Assembly (NCBI RefSeq): GCF_000305495.1
Contig: NZ_AJTN02000249.1
Location: forward strand, 1-64,000
Direction of reading: 5' to 3'
Origin: Peribacillus psychrosaccharolyticus ATCC 23296
GTDB lineage: Bacteria > Bacillota > Bacilli > Bacillales > DSM-1321
DNA length: 64,000 nt
A model generated the notes under the pieces. The model was not told where the DNA came from. It was given only the letters and a program-made list of their open reading frames with translations, and searched no databases. This document shows positions 18,689 to 28,245 of the stretch, piece after piece. Position 1 is the first letter of the stretch, and each line of letters opens with the position of its first letter. A program made the position numbers and the translations under genes.

Positions 18689-19223
18689 ATTTCACAAATG
18701 TAAAGATGCTTCCCATTCCTTTCACCATGGAAGAAACCTGATTAACCGTATTCATCATCTGGCCAGCTGTGCTCATCATTTTATTAACATCCAGTGAACC
18801 ATCCTGTGTTTTAAATTGGTTCATTACAGATGAAATTCCAGAAGGCTGACTCTTTTGCATAAACTGCTGTTGTGGGTAAGGATTGGCCGTATTCCCTTGT
18901 TGCTGCTGCAGTGGTTTCATCGGTTGCAGCGGATTTGCAAAGGGATTAAATGATTTTTTCACAGGTGGTCTGTTCGTTGGCTGCATTGGCATACCTGGAG
19001 CTGGAAAGCTCCCTCCCGCTTGAGGTGGAAAGGGCTGATAGGAAGGATAGGGAGGGTAATTTCCATTATAATTATACCCAGCCTGTTGAGCAGGTTCCAC
19101 TGGCATATATGGCTCATTCATTTGAACATACTGGGGCGGCAGATAACCATTCCAAGGCGGTTGTTCCATATAATAACCCGTATATCTAGGATTCACGTTA
19201 CAGTAGGATGTCCTATTATTCAT
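18687..19223 (-). CDS. yppG: YppG-like spore-associated protein
   Basis: This is a 178-residue, Pro/Gln/Tyr-rich, low-complexity protein. The C-terminal 45 residues, with FKTQDGSLDVNKMMSTAGQ and NQVSSMVKGMGSIFTF, match the conserved YppG tail. The N-terminal region is rich in PPY and PP repeats, and resembles spore coat or surface proteins. I start at the ATG at 19223 (MNNRTSYC) because GAGGAGAG lies eight bases upstream; the longer frame runs through this site. Function is unknown. Confidence 0.75.
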   Translation of the reverse strand: MNNRTSYCNVNPRYTGYYMEQPPWNGYLPPQYVQMNEPYMPVEPAQQAGYNYNGNYPPYPSYQPFPPQAGGSFPAPGMPMQPTNRPPVKKSFNPFANPLQPMKPLQQQQGNTANPYPQQQFMQKSQPSGISSVMNQFKTQDGSLDVNKMMSTAGQMMNTVNQVSSMVKGMGSIFTFVK

Positions 19224-19301
19224 ATGTGCTCTCTCCTCACATGACATTAGCTGATATACTATATGACTATGTCTTTAGATGTGTGAGAGCCTTTCTTTTA
19301 C

Positions 19302-19679
19302 CTACACGTTCGCAAGCTTACGATCAATTTCATCACGAACATTATGAAGAATGTAACGAACTGATTGGATATGACTTTTAAACCGCTTATAGCTTGTCTT
19401 TGGAAAAAAAGCCTGCACCGCTACGTCAGACAGATTATTTGCTGTTTGTTCGATTTGAAGAGGAAATAGATGCGTAAAGGATTCCATCCCCATCCATTCC
19501 TTCATACTATCTTTCCACTCGCTGCAGGCCGTGTGCACTTCATCAGCGAACGGCTTGACTTCGCTGTAAAAATCCTTTTCCTTCCCTGCTGCCCGAACTT
19601 CTTCATATATAACATCTGCTTGCTCATTAAACTGAATGAGTTTTTGCGTCAGCTCTTTTGCGTAGTTTTTATTTATCAT
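19302..19679 (-). CDS. yppE: YppE family protein (DUF1798)
   Basis: This 125-residue, all-helical soluble protein matches YppE in length, position and features such as YILHNVRDEIDRKL at the C-terminus and a conserved W near the middle (MKEWMGMESFTHLFP). The function of the family is unknown. The start at 19679 has CGGAGG five bases upstream. The intervening small gene yppF of B. subtilis is not seen between it and yppG, where only 78 bases remain. Confidence 0.75.
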   Translation of the reverse strand: MINKNYAKELTQKLIQFNEQADVIYEEVRAAGKEKDFYSEVKPFADEVHTACSEWKDSMKEWMGMESFTHLFPLQIEQTANNLSDVAVQAFFPKTSYKRFKSHIQSVRYILHNVRDEIDRKLANV

Positions 19680-19720
19680 AATGCCTCCGAATATTCTTTT
19701 TCCTTTAGTATAAAACACTT

Positions 19721-20002
19721 TTAGGAAATTTCATATGAAGGCATACTTCTCTTTAAATCTGCTTGATTCATTAAATGATTCATCGATTCTTTTTCAGCAA
19801 AGTCCACTCCAGCATTCCATTTTCCTTCTGTCTTCACAAAATCAGCTTCAACAGTTTGAACAAGATGTTCCTGCGTGCTCCATAAACTTGTACTTTGTTT
19901 GTGAACAGATGCAGCCACTCCTTTTTCAAGCTGATCAAGGCCGGCATTTATTTCATTAAGAAGATCTAAAATCTCCTTACTGGCAATCTTGCAGCTTCCC
20001 AT
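19721..20002 (-). CDS. Small helical hypothetical protein
   Basis: This is a 93-residue protein beginning MGSCKIASKEILDLL after a strong AGGGAGGGGAAAGC ribosome site at 20002; upstream in-frame sequence lacks one. It is predicted helical with heptad-like leucines at about residues 12-30, two central tryptophans and no membrane segment. I do not recognise the family. It lies 41 bases before yppE and is probably cotranscribed. Position suggests a place near yppD of B. subtilis, but that is not evidence of homology. Confidence 0.65.
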   Translation of the reverse strand: MGSCKIASKEILDLLNEINAGLDQLEKGVAASVHKQSTSLWSTQEHLVQTVEADFVKTEGKWNAGVDFAEKESMNHLMNQADLKRSMPSYEIS

Positions 20003-20184
20003 TGCTTTCCCCTCCCTTTTCGTTATATATAGAGTTCTGCCTTTTTTTGAATTGCCCTTTCGCGTTGACAAAACTAGAAGGATATCGTCAAAGAAAGTGA
20101 AAATGCTTCATTTTTCTTTCTTTCGACAAGTTAAGAATGATTAAGAGCAGAATTGTAGAAACTACTAGCAGGAGGTGACACCTT

Positions 20185-20298
20185 TTGAAAAACAATAATA
20201 GTAAAGACCAAAACCTTAAAAAGCAAAAAAACCAAGAAAATAAAAAAGCAGGAACCGGTAATCCAAAAACTTCTGGTCCTGATCGTCCATCAACATAA
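20185..20298 (+). CDS. sspM: Small acid-soluble spore protein M
   Basis: This 37-residue, very basic protein ends GPDRPST, matching the GPNRPST end of B. subtilis SspM (34 residues), and it lies beside yppC-recU as sspM does. The start is TTG at 20185, seven bases after a perfect AGGAGGTGA ribosome site. It should be made in the forespore. A weak SigG-like pair (TGATTA at 20138, ACTACTA at 20161, spacing 17) is present, but its implied start would fall inside the ribosome site, so I do not call it as a promoter. Confidence 0.85.
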   Translation: MKNNNSKDQNLKKQKNQENKKAGTGNPKTSGPDRPST

Positions 20299-20331
20299 GG
20301 CGTTTTAAATAGTTTAGACTAGTCATTTGCT

Positions 20332-21303
20332 TCAGGGAAGTGCAGCTTTAATCGCTGCAAATACCTGAAGCTGTTTTTGTTTCTTCTGGTACCATTTGGT
20401 CAGGTTAATGGTTTCTTGAAATTCCGGTTGATCATACCATTTACTCTTAACTAATACAGATCGATTCCATTGGATCGACTCATCAATATAGTGGGTAACG
20501 ACAGGATAAATGGTTCGTAAATAAGGAGTTTGACTAAATACGATATTTGAAAACCGCTGATAATCATGTCTTGACCCTGTATGTTCTGTTTTATTTGAAA
20601 AAGCAAGGAACTCCGAATGAAGTAAGTCAGAAAATAAAATAGTATATAGTTTTTTTCCTAACTCGATTCGATCATCCAAACTTCTAAAATTTGCAACGGA
20701 AGACCCATACCATTCCCCGTACCTGTTTGGAAATAATACCGTGCTGAAATGGAGCATGTCTTGAAAGAGGAAACGAAACGAATGAAAGACTGTGGTATAG
20801 GGTCCTTTTCTGATTACAGGAAGATCAATGATATGCTGTTCATTGACAATCATTGAGTAAACCAGTCTTTTCTCGTCATGAACCTGCCAGAAATATTTCC
20901 ATTCTGCCTCTATAAAGGAAGATATATAAAAATACTTACATAAATGAAACAAAGGACGCCTCCATTTCGTCGAATAATGAAAGAGAAGTAATTGCGGGTA
21001 GGCATCTCGAAAAATCAACCAGTTTGCCTGTTCATAGGTCAAGAAAAGGAGCTTTTTATAGGATGACGTCAACAAAATTCCATAGTTTCGACTTGCTAGA
21101 TCACACATATTCCACCCAGCATTTCTCGATACCATACCAGCTAAATAGGACCAGTGAATCGTCGGGTGCATGGCAAAAAAAGCTTCATATGCTTTTGTTC
21201 TGGTAATATTATCCTTATTTTGATTGTCAGTTTGTTTCTGGATAATCCTAAGGAGTAATTGTTCTTCCCTTGGCAACTCCTTTGGAATCGTACAACTCAT
21301 CAT
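20332..21303 (-). CDS. yppC: DUF2515 family protein YppC
   Basis: This 323-residue protein has DUF2515 features, including TRTKAYEAFFAMHPTIHWSYLAGMVSRN near residues 35-65 and a GPYTTVFHSFRFLFQDMLHFST block. It is divergent from recU, as in B. subtilis. No catalytic motif is recognised and the function is unknown. I take the ATG at 21303 (MMSCTIPKEL), preceded by GAGGGAGCAAGA, rather than the first ATG of the longer frame. An imperfect stem GCTTCAGG/CCTGAAGC spans the stop without a T run. Confidence 0.8.
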   Translation of the reverse strand: MMSCTIPKELPREEQLLLRIIQKQTDNQNKDNITRTKAYEAFFAMHPTIHWSYLAGMVSRNAGWNMCDLASRNYGILLTSSYKKLLFLTYEQANWLIFRDAYPQLLLFHYSTKWRRPLFHLCKYFYISSFIEAEWKYFWQVHDEKRLVYSMIVNEQHIIDLPVIRKGPYTTVFHSFRFLFQDMLHFSTVLFPNRYGEWYGSSVANFRSLDDRIELGKKLYTILFSDLLHSEFLAFSNKTEHTGSRHDYQRFSNIVFSQTPYLRTIYPVVTHYIDESIQWNRSVLVKSKWYDQPEFQETINLTKWYQKKQKQLQVFAAIKAALP

Positions 21304-21433
21304 TCTTGCTCCCTCTTTTCTAAACGTTCCAATTTGCATTATCTGTTAGCGTTTTGTGAAAATAGACATTTTATTCACTATAACCATTCTTTTTTTGCTA
21401 TCATAGATAGATGAAAAAAAAGGAGGGACAAAA

Positions 21434-22039
21434 ATGGCTTTCCACTATCCCAACGGTCGTAAATTTATTCCGCGGAAATCAGACCAATCTGTACGCCCGC
21501 AGATTAAAGCAGGCTTCAGTAACCGCGGGAAAACGCTCGAGGATGACTTGAATGAGACAAATTCTTTCTATCTCGCACAAGGGATCGCCGTTGTTCACAA
21601 AAAACCTACGCCCATTCAAATAGTGGATGTTCATTATCCAAAACGAAGCGCTGCAGTCATTAAAGAAGCATACTTTAAACAAGCATCCACTACGGATTAT
21701 AACGGCGTTTACAAAGGACACCATCTTGATTTTGAAGCAAAAGAAACCCAAAATACAACATCATTCCCATTAAAGAATTTTCATGAACATCAAATCGTAC
21801 ATATGATGAACGTGACCAAACAAGGCGGTATCGCCTTTGTTATTATTCGCTTCGCTGTCACGGATGAAATATACCTAATGAATTATCCTGAAATTCATTT
21901 TTTTTGGAAAAGGATGCAAGATGGTGGAAGAAAGTCAATTACGAAGGAAGAAGTAGAAGCTGAATCAAAAAGGATACCGCTTGGCTTTCAACCGAGAATT
22001 GACTATATTAAAGTAATAGATTCTATTCTTTCGAAATAG
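21434..22039 (+). CDS. recU: Holliday junction resolvase RecU
   Basis: RecU cleaves Holliday junctions in recombination and chromosome segregation. The 201-residue protein starts [11 protein letters not shown]. It has the nuclease core [14 protein letters not shown] near residues 30-43, a [11 protein letters not shown] metal site near 97-107 and a [10 protein letters not shown] segment. The ATG follows AAAAAGGAGGGACAAAA. It is followed by ponA after 38 bases, the classic recU-ponA operon linking recombination with wall synthesis. Confidence 0.96.
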   Translation: MAFHYPNGRKFIPRKSDQSVRPQIKAGFSNRGKTLEDDLNETNSFYLAQGIAVVHKKPTPIQIVDVHYPKRSAAVIKEAYFKQASTTDYNGVYKGHHLDFEAKETQNTTSFPLKNFHEHQIVHMMNVTKQGGIAFVIIRFAVTDEIYLMNYPEIHFFWKRMQDGGRKSITKEEVEAESKRIPLGFQPRIDYIKVIDSILSK

Positions 22040-22077
22040 AGTCTGAGTTGTTTATTAAGAAAGGCAGGTAAGCTGTA

Positions 22078-24768
22078 ATGGCTGAGAAATATAACAGTAG
22101 ACAAGAAAGACGAAAGCAAACTGAGAACCAAAAGAAAGCAAAGAAAAAACCTAAACGTGGAATGTTTAAACGGATCATGATGATTCTTGGTATTTTCGTA
22201 GGGATCGGACTTATAGCCGGAGGAGCAGCATTTGCCTATTTTGTTAGTGGTACTCCCGAGCTTGATGAAAGTCTTTTAAAAGACCCCATTGCCTCAAAAA
22301 TATATGATGTTGATAAAAAATTATTATCAGAAGAAGGTATAGAGAATAGAGAGTATGTCAATTACGAAGACATTCCAGAGCTTGTCCAAGATGCAGTTCT
22401 AGCAACGGAAGATGTTCGCTTTTATGATCATCATGGTATTGATTTTTACCGACTGGGTGCAGCGGTACTATCAAACGTTACAAACGGCTTCGGATCTCAA
22501 GGTGCTAGTACCTTGACGCAACAGGTCGTTAAACGTTCCTACTTAACTCCTGATAAGACAATTAAACGAAAAGTCCAAGAAATGTGGCTTTCGATTAAAC
22601 TAGAACAAAAATATACAAAAGAAGAAATCTTTGAAATGTATGTAAATAAGATTTTCTATGGCAACCGTGCCAACGGAATCTCTACCGCAGCAAAAACGTA
22701 TTATGGAAAAGATTTGAAGGATTTAACACTTAATGAAGTAGCTATGCTTGTCGGACTGCCGCAGAGCCCAAGTAATTATGAACCCTACGGTCATCCTGAT
22801 AAAGCGAAGAAACGTCGTGACGTTGTCCTTCACTTAATGAATAAACATGGCTATATTTCAAAAGAAGAGATGGAAAAGAACCAAGCTATTGCAATTGAAC
22901 AAGGCTTAAAAGACAAAGATACCAGTAAAACTGATACAACTCCTTACGATGCTTTCATCGATGAAGTAATTGAAGAAGTTCAAAGTATGGGTGATTATAA
23001 CGTCTATACAGACGGTCTAGAAATTTATACGACAATTGACCGTGATGCACAGGAATATGTATATAAATTATTGAATACCAACGATATTGTTCAATATCCG
23101 AATGAAAAGTTACAAGCGGGTATTACCTTGCTTGATACCGAATCCGGTGAGATACGGGCAATCGGCGGCGGTCGTAACACCACGGTAAAACGCGGATTTA
23201 ATTATGCAACAGAAGCGAAGCGCTCACCAGGATCAACCATAAAACCGATCATTGATTATGGTCCAGCTGTTGAATATTTAAATTGGTCAACCTATCAACC
23301 AATCATTGATGAACCATATCAATATACCAATGGTACCCCAATTAAAAATGCTGGGGGCACCTATAAAGGGCAGGTTACCGCTCGTGAAGCATTGGCCCGC
23401 TCATTAAATATTCCAGCCTTGAAGACCTATCAGGCTGTTGAGGAATACGGCGAAGGAAAAGGAAGAGAGTTTGCAGAGAAACTAGGCGTGCCTATTGATA
23501 ATATTAACGAATCTGCCTCTATTGGATCAATGGATTCAGGAATCTCTTCCATGGAATTGGCTGGAGCATACAGTGCGTTCGGGAATAACGGAATTTATAA
23601 CAAACCACATACCGTGACAAAAATTGTCCTAAGAGACAAAACAGCTATTAAGCAAAAAGTTGAATCGAAAGCTGTCATGAAAGAATCGACTGCGTTTATT
23701 ATTTCAGATATGTTAAAGAGTGTAATCAATGAAAGCTACGGAACAGGAATCCGGGCGAAAGTTCCGGGACTACCGATGGCAGGAAAAACCGGTTCAACTA
23801 ACTTCACTCCTGAAGAAAAAGCAGCCAATGGCATTCCGGCTGATGGTGTCCGCGATAGTTGGATGGGCGCATACACCACCAATTATACCGTCGGAGTCTG
23901 GGCCGGATATGATAATAAGCCGAAGGAAAAACTAGACTATGTGGGCAGCAGCTCGCAAAGAATCCCTAAAGAAATTATTAAAAACTTAATGCAATATGTC
24001 TCAAAAAATAAAGAAACAAAAGATTTTAAACAGCCAAACAGTGTAGTTAAAGTACAGGTTGTTAAGGGCTCAAACCCTGCCGTACTGGCTAACAGCTATA
24101 CACCAAGTCACCGAATTACAAACGAGTACTATGTAAAAGGACATGAACCAACTCAAGTAACCAAGGAATACACTAAATTAGGTGCTCCGCAAGGTTTAAC
24201 TGGTGCCTATAATCAAGAACTCAATGAAATTAATCTTAATTGGAGTTATCCAACTCAAGACGAAGGAACACCTGAATTTGAGGTGAAGGTTTCAATTGAT
24301 GGCGGAGGTTCGAATGTACTCTCCTTGTCTAGTGATACGGGTCTGACTATTCAAAGTCCAACAGCCGGAGCCAGTTACTCCTTCAGTGTGACTGCGATTC
24401 TAAATGGCCAGCGAAGCGATGCAGCTACAACTTCTGTATCCGTTCCAGGCGAGATAGAGGAAGAACCAATCGAGGAACCTGAAGAAGAGGAAATACCTGA
24501 ACCAGAAGATCCAAATCAAGGTACAGAACCTGATACCGGCGATAACGAAGAAGATCCCGGGGATCAAGATAATGGGAACAACGGAAATGGGAATGGGAAT
24601 GGGAATGAAGGCTCTCCTGAAACGGACCCAGGTACTGAAAAACCAGGTACTGAAAAACCAGGTACTGAAAAACCAGGTACTGAAAAACCGGGTACTGAAA
24701 AACCGGGTACTGAAAAACCGGGTACTGAAAAACCGGAAGCCCCTCCTGAACAAAATAATGGTAATTAA
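22078..24768 (+). CDS. ponA: Class A penicillin-binding protein PBP1 (PonA)
   Basis: PonA polymerises and cross-links peptidoglycan at the outer face of the membrane. The order is a Lys/Arg-rich cytoplasmic tail, a membrane helix (about 32-56), a glycosyltransferase 51 domain with catalytic Glu111 in ATEDVRFYDHHG, and GASTLTQQ. The transpeptidase follows with Ser386 (STIK), SLN at 442-444 and KTG at 570-572. A fibronectin type III-like domain lies at about 700-790. After it come an acidic stretch, an Asn/Gly stretch and seven GTEKP units before EAPPEQNNGN. The total of 896 residues is near the B. subtilis 914. The start has AAAGGCAGGTAAGCTGTA upstream. Confidence 0.96.
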   Translation: MAEKYNSRQERRKQTENQKKAKKKPKRGMFKRIMMILGIFVGIGLIAGGAAFAYFVSGTPELDESLLKDPIASKIYDVDKKLLSEEGIENREYVNYEDIPELVQDAVLATEDVRFYDHHGIDFYRLGAAVLSNVTNGFGSQGASTLTQQVVKRSYLTPDKTIKRKVQEMWLSIKLEQKYTKEEIFEMYVNKIFYGNRANGISTAAKTYYGKDLKDLTLNEVAMLVGLPQSPSNYEPYGHPDKAKKRRDVVLHLMNKHGYISKEEMEKNQAIAIEQGLKDKDTSKTDTTPYDAFIDEVIEEVQSMGDYNVYTDGLEIYTTIDRDAQEYVYKLLNTNDIVQYPNEKLQAGITLLDTESGEIRAIGGGRNTTVKRGFNYATEAKRSPGSTIKPIIDYGPAVEYLNWSTYQPIIDEPYQYTNGTPIKNAGGTYKGQVTAREALARSLNIPALKTYQAVEEYGEGKGREFAEKLGVPIDNINESASIGSMDSGISSMELAGAYSAFGNNGIYNKPHTVTKIVLRDKTAIKQKVESKAVMKESTAFIISDMLKSVINESYGTGIRAKVPGLPMAGKTGSTNFTPEEKAANGIPADGVRDSWMGAYTTNYTVGVWAGYDNKPKEKLDYVGSSSQRIPKEIIKNLMQYVSKNKETKDFKQPNSVVKVQVVKGSNPAVLANSYTPSHRITNEYYVKGHEPTQVTKEYTKLGAPQGLTGAYNQELNEINLNWSYPTQDEGTPEFEVKVSIDGGGSNVLSLSSDTGLTIQSPTAGASYSFSVTAILNGQRSDAATTSVSVPGEIEEEPIEEPEEEEIPEPEDPNQGTEPDTGDNEEDPGDQDNGNNGNGNGNGNEGSPETDPGTEKPGTEKPGTEKPGTEKPGTEKPGTEKPGTEKPEAPPEQNNGN
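24631..24735 (+). repeat. Seven 15-bp tandem repeats in ponA (GTEKP)
   Basis: GGTACTGAAAAACC(A/G) is repeated seven times with no gaps, starting at 24631 and every 15 bases to 24721. The first three copies end in A and the last four in G, and no other base varies. Such uniformity suggests recent slippage expansion. The encoded tail is outside the membrane. Confidence 0.97.
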
Positions 24769-24774
24769 CCATCA

Positions 24775-24808
24775 AAAGGCTGTCGAGTATTTTCTCGGCA
24801 GCCTTTCC
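24775..24808 (+). terminator. Terminator of recU-ponA
   Basis: AAAAGGCTGTCGAG and CTCGGCAGCCTTT form a stem seven bases after the ponA stop, ending in a short T run. The arm GGCTGTCGAG recurs in the asnS and spoIVA terminators. Confidence 0.85.
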
Positions 24809-24844
24809 TTATGCTAAATTCCATAATTGACATCATGAGCTAAT

Positions 24845-24880
24845 AAAAAAATGCCCACTCAGAAGAGCTTGGGCATTTTT
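24845..24880 (-). terminator. Terminator of the dnaD-nth-ypoC operon
   Basis: AATGCCCAAG / CTCTT...TGGGCATT form a stem with T-rich sides, immediately after ypoC on the minus strand. Confidence 0.85.
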
Positions 24881-24890
24881 TATGTATCGT

Positions 24891-25430
24891 TTATTCCTTG
24901 ATTCTCTTTTTCACTGCTTTTTGTAATGCGGCAAGCTTGTAGAATTGCTTTTCTATTTCCGTCATCAGTTCTTTCAACTGAATATACGAGGAGTAATGGC
25001 CAGGTCGTAAGAGTATAAACGTGGCTCTCTCCTTTATATTAAGCGGATGGTTAGAGAGCTTATCCATTTGTTCCTGCCAATTTTCCAAGTGAACTGGATG
25101 GTTATTCATCCAGAATAAACAGGTTAGAAACAAACTAATTCCCGCTTTCATAAACGGCAAGGCTTCCTGAAGATTACGTTCTGCAAAGCATTGAGCAGAT
25201 TCCCCGCTGATCTTCCGCCACTCTGTAAACATCCATACGATCGCTTCATGCGGTTCTTCCCATGGGCGGCTGGCCTCAATGTTTTGATAATAAAGAACTT
25301 CATAGGGAAATCGAATATATTCAGCATCTCCCTTCCACTGCAGCCTTTCTTCCTGATTAACGAACACCGTATCTTCAGAAAAAAAGAGTGAATGAGTAAG
25401 TTCCTCAGGAAGAGTAAAACGCCTTATCAT
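24891..25430 (-). CDS. ypoC: YpoC family protein
   Basis: This 179-residue soluble, helical protein sits after nth, with start and stop sharing ATGA, as ypoC does in B. subtilis. Recognisable features are a PWEEPHEAIVWMFTEW block near residue 56 and LFLTCLFWMNNHPVH near residue 100. No catalytic motif is visible and function is unknown. Translational coupling with nth hints at a link to DNA repair, which is inference only. Confidence 0.82.
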   Translation of the reverse strand: MIRRFTLPEELTHSLFFSEDTVFVNQEERLQWKGDAEYIRFPYEVLYYQNIEASRPWEEPHEAIVWMFTEWRKISGESAQCFAERNLQEALPFMKAGISLFLTCLFWMNNHPVHLENWQEQMDKLSNHPLNIKERATFILLRPGHYSSYIQLKELMTEIEKQFYKLAALQKAVKKRIKE

Positions 25431-26083
25431 ATACTACCTGCTTTTTTCATTCGTTTTTTGCCTTCTCGGCAAAGATCGAGTAAAGGACAAACAGGACATT
25501 GAGGAGATTGAGCCTTACAATGATAGCGACCGAAGAAAATCATCCGATGATGAGCGGCGGACCATTCTTCCTTTGGAATTTTAGCCATCAGGACCGTTTC
25601 AACCTCCGTTACACTGTCTTTCCATCGAGAAATCCCTAGTCGTTTGCTGATCCGCTCTACATGCGTATCAACAGCAATTGCAGGTACTCCAAAAGCAACT
25701 GAAACCACTACGTTTGCTGTTTTTCTTCCTACACCTGGAAGCTTGGTCATTTCATCTCGATCCCTCGGTACTTCGCGATCATATTCATCAATCAGCATAC
25801 GGCACATCTTTTGAATGTTTTTTGCCTTGTTCCGATACAGACCAATTGACCGAATATCATTTTCAAGCTCTTCCAGCGGTACACTTAAATAGTCTTCAGG
25901 GGTTTTATATTTTTGAAATAAATGTTCGGTCACTCTATTGACCAAAGCATCCGTGCATTGAGCAGATAATGCTACTGCAATGACCAGCTCGAATGGATTT
26001 GAGTGATTTAACTCACAATGGGCGTCAGGAAACATCTCTCCCATCACATCCAAACAATAGCGAATCTGGCTTTTATTCAGCAT
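25427..26083 (-). CDS. nth: Endonuclease III (DNA glycosylase/AP lyase)
   Basis: Nth removes oxidised pyrimidines and nicks abasic sites. In the 218-residue protein the helix-hairpin-helix is LPGVGRKTANVV, with catalytic Lys121, and the conserved Asp139 is in VDTHVERI. Four cysteines (189, 196, 199, 205; spacing C-x6-C-x2-C-x5-C) bind the iron-sulfur cluster. It lies between dnaD and ypoC and overlaps ypoC by four bases. The ATG has AAAGGAGATTGTT upstream. Confidence 0.97.
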   Translation of the reverse strand: MLNKSQIRYCLDVMGEMFPDAHCELNHSNPFELVIAVALSAQCTDALVNRVTEHLFQKYKTPEDYLSVPLEELENDIRSIGLYRNKAKNIQKMCRMLIDEYDREVPRDRDEMTKLPGVGRKTANVVVSVAFGVPAIAVDTHVERISKRLGISRWKDSVTEVETVLMAKIPKEEWSAAHHRMIFFGRYHCKAQSPQCPVCPLLDLCREGKKRMKKAGSI

Positions 26084-26100
26084 AACAATCTCCTTTTTCC

Positions 26101-26793
26101 TTATTGTTCAAGCCAATTATAAAACGGAACGTCTTTCACTGGTTGATTATCCTGTTTCTTTTCGCGCTTTTGATAGGATCTGAATTTCTGGCTTTGAGCC
26201 TTTGCTTGCTCTACCGTTTTTATTCCGTTTTTCTTCCATTCAAATAGGATTCTATCGATATATCGGAAATTAATTTTCCCAGAAATGACGGATTCTCTTA
26301 GAGCACCTTTAATCAAATCAGGATGATGCTCATCATCCTGCCACATGGCTAAGGTTTCACACTCAAAGGGTGACAGTGGACGGCCAAACTCTTGTTCAAA
26401 TACCGTGTAGAGACTTTCCCCTTCCACTTGTACTTGAACCGCTTCTTCTTGCTTTTGACTTACTAAGTAACTGGTAATCATTTTTTCATATAAAGGCTGT
26501 AATGAGTATCGTTCATCCCCTATTGTACGATCAACTTCCTCTTCAATCATAACAAATCCTCGCTGGATGAGACGCTGAATCATAAACAGGCATTCTGATT
26601 CTTCAAATGTCATTCGGTCTGCAATTTGTGAAGGAGCGGGGAAATTCTCTCCCTTTTCTATAAAGTTCTGAAGCTGTAAAAGCAGCATAACTTCCTTTTC
26701 GTCAAGACCCATTTTCGGATAATGAGTTAACAAAACTGAAGGAATCGTAAGTGACCCTTCTTTAAACCAATTATATAATTTATCTTTTATCAT
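26101..26793 (-). CDS. dnaD: DNA replication initiation protein DnaD
   Basis: DnaD helps load the replicative helicase at oriC and at restart sites with DnaB and DnaI. The 230-residue protein has an N-terminal winged-helix oligomerisation domain (about 1-100) and a C-terminal DnaB/DnaD domain (about 125-200), with an FGRPLSPFECETLAMW segment and a YxxxI-like IDRILFEWKKNGIKT. A basic tail follows. The start has TGAGGTGCCGTAAAC upstream. It is probably cotranscribed with nth. Confidence 0.95.
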   Translation of the reverse strand: MIKDKLYNWFKEGSLTIPSVLLTHYPKMGLDEKEVMLLLQLQNFIEKGENFPAPSQIADRMTFEESECLFMIQRLIQRGFVMIEEEVDRTIGDERYSLQPLYEKMITSYLVSQKQEEAVQVQVEGESLYTVFEQEFGRPLSPFECETLAMWQDDEHHPDLIKGALRESVISGKINFRYIDRILFEWKKNGIKTVEQAKAQSQKFRSYQKREKKQDNQPVKDVPFYNWLEQ

Positions 26794-26914
26794 GTTTACG
26801 GCACCTCATACACAGTATAACATGAATGTCTTTGGGCATTGAAGTGAAATCAAATTGGTAAATTTCTTACAAACTTTGACTTGCCCGCTGCGAATGGATT
26901 TCTCGAGGAACAAA

Positions 26915-26942
26915 CAAAGGCTGTCGAGAGTCCTCGACAGCC
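26915..26942 (-). terminator. Terminator of asnS
   Basis: On the minus strand GGCTGTCGAG, loop GACT and CTCGACAGCC form a perfect 10-bp stem followed by TTTGTTT. Confidence 0.88.
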
Positions 26943-26952
26943 TGTAGATTCA

Positions 26953-28245
26953 TTATGGGTAAAGTCTGTTTAATAAACGCGGGAATGGGATTGTTTCACG
27001 GACATGGTCAACACCGCTGATCCAAGCTACCGTACGTTCTAATCCTAAACCAAAACCTGAGTGAGGTACTGAACCATATTTACGCAGCTCCAAGTACCAG
27101 TTATAAGCCTCTGGGCTTAAACCATGTTCGGCAATCCGCTGTTCCATAAGCGCTAAATCATGAATACGTTCTGAACCGCCGATAATTTCTCCATATCCTT
27201 CAGGGGCAATTAAATCGGCACAAAGAACAACTTCTTCACGCTCAGGATCCGGCTGCATATAGAATGGCTTAAGAGAAGTTGGATAATGAGTAATAAATAC
27301 CGGCTTATCATAACTTTCCGCAATGGCCGTTTCATGCGGAGCACCTAAATCATCGCCCCATTTAATATCATCGAACCCTTTGTCATGTAAGAATTTCAAT
27401 GCTTCATCATAAGTAATACGCGGGAACGGAGCCTGAATTTGCTCGAGCTTCGTTAGATCACGGCCAAGTGTATTTAATTCAAGCTGACAATTTTTTAATA
27501 CAGATTGTACGATGAATGATACGTATTGTTCTTGAACTTGCAGGCTATCCTCATGTTGATAGAAAGCCATTTCTGGTTCAATCATCCAAAATTCAATCAG
27601 ATGGCGTCTAGTTTTAGACTTTTCAGCCCTAAACGTTGGACCGAATGAAAATACTTTGCCAAGTGCCATCGCAGTTGCTTCCATGTATAACTGACCACTC
27701 TGGGAAAGAAATGCGTCTTCATCAAAGTATTTAGTCGCGAATAATTCAGTCGTGCCTTCCGGTGCACTTCCTGTCAAAATCGGCGGATCAACCTTTACAA
27801 AACCTTCTTGATTAAAGAACTCGTATGTAGCACGAATGATTTCATTACGGATTTTCATTACAGCATGCTGACGCTTAGAACGAAGCCATAAATGACGATT
27901 GTCTAACAAGAATTCCGGACCATGAGCCTTTGGTGTAATTGGATAATCAACAGATTCATGAATGACTTCAACATTTGTAACTTGAAGTTCATAACCAAAT
28001 GGTGAACGGTCATCACTCTTTACGATTCCGGTAACATACATAGATGTTTCCTGCGTCAGTGATTTAGCACGTGCAAACAGTTCTTCGCCCACTTCTTCTT
28101 TTACGACGACTCCTTGCATGAAACCTGAGCCATCCCGTAATTGTAAAAACGCTATTTTTCCGCTGGATCGTTTATTAGCCAGCCAAGCTCCAATGACTAC
28201 TTCTTGGTTAAGATATTTACTTACTTCTTTTATTGTAATTTTCAA
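26953..28245 (-). CDS. asnS: Asparaginyl-tRNA synthetase
   Basis: AsnS charges tRNA-Asn. The 430-residue class II synthetase begins with an OB-fold anticodon-binding domain ([15 protein letters not shown] at about 15-29). The catalytic domain follows, with [21 protein letters not shown] (motif 2) near residue 205 and [12 protein letters not shown] (motif 3) near residue 395. The best start is TTG at 28245 ([12 protein letters not shown]), since GGAGGGAAACTAA lies directly upstream. The nearest upstream ATG is followed by that ribosome site. Confidence 0.95.
   Translation of the reverse strand: MKITIKEVSKYLNQEVVIGAWLANKRSSGKIAFLQLRDGSGFMQGVVVKEEVGEELFARAKSLTQETSMYVTGIVKSDDRSPFGYELQVTNVEVIHESVDYPITPKAHGPEFLLDNRHLWLRSKRQHAVMKIRNEIIRATYEFFNQEGFVKVDPPILTGSAPEGTTELFATKYFDEDAFLSQSGQLYMEATAMALGKVFSFGPTFRAEKSKTRRHLIEFWMIEPEMAFYQHEDSLQVQEQYVSFIVQSVLKNCQLELNTLGRDLTKLEQIQAPFPRITYDEALKFLHDKGFDDIKWGDDLGAPHETAIAESYDKPVFITHYPTSLKPFYMQPDPEREEVVLCADLIAPEGYGEIIGGSERIHDLALMEQRIAEHGLSPEAYNWYLELRKYGSVPHSGFGLGLERTVAWISGVDHVRETIPFPRLLNRLYP

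Noticed and set aside
20138-20167. SigG-like promoter before sspM
   Set aside because: The boxes fit only partly and the implied transcript start would cut into the ribosome site.
24631-24735. Possible CRISPR array
   Set aside because: Units are contiguous 15-mers without spacers, inside the ponA coding frame.
24400-24817. Open frames on both strands overlapping the end of ponA, encoding repeats such as VFQYP or VLKNQ
   Set aside because: They are frame and strand shadows of the 15-bp ponA repeat, whose length is a multiple of three so all frames stay open. None has a ribosome site.
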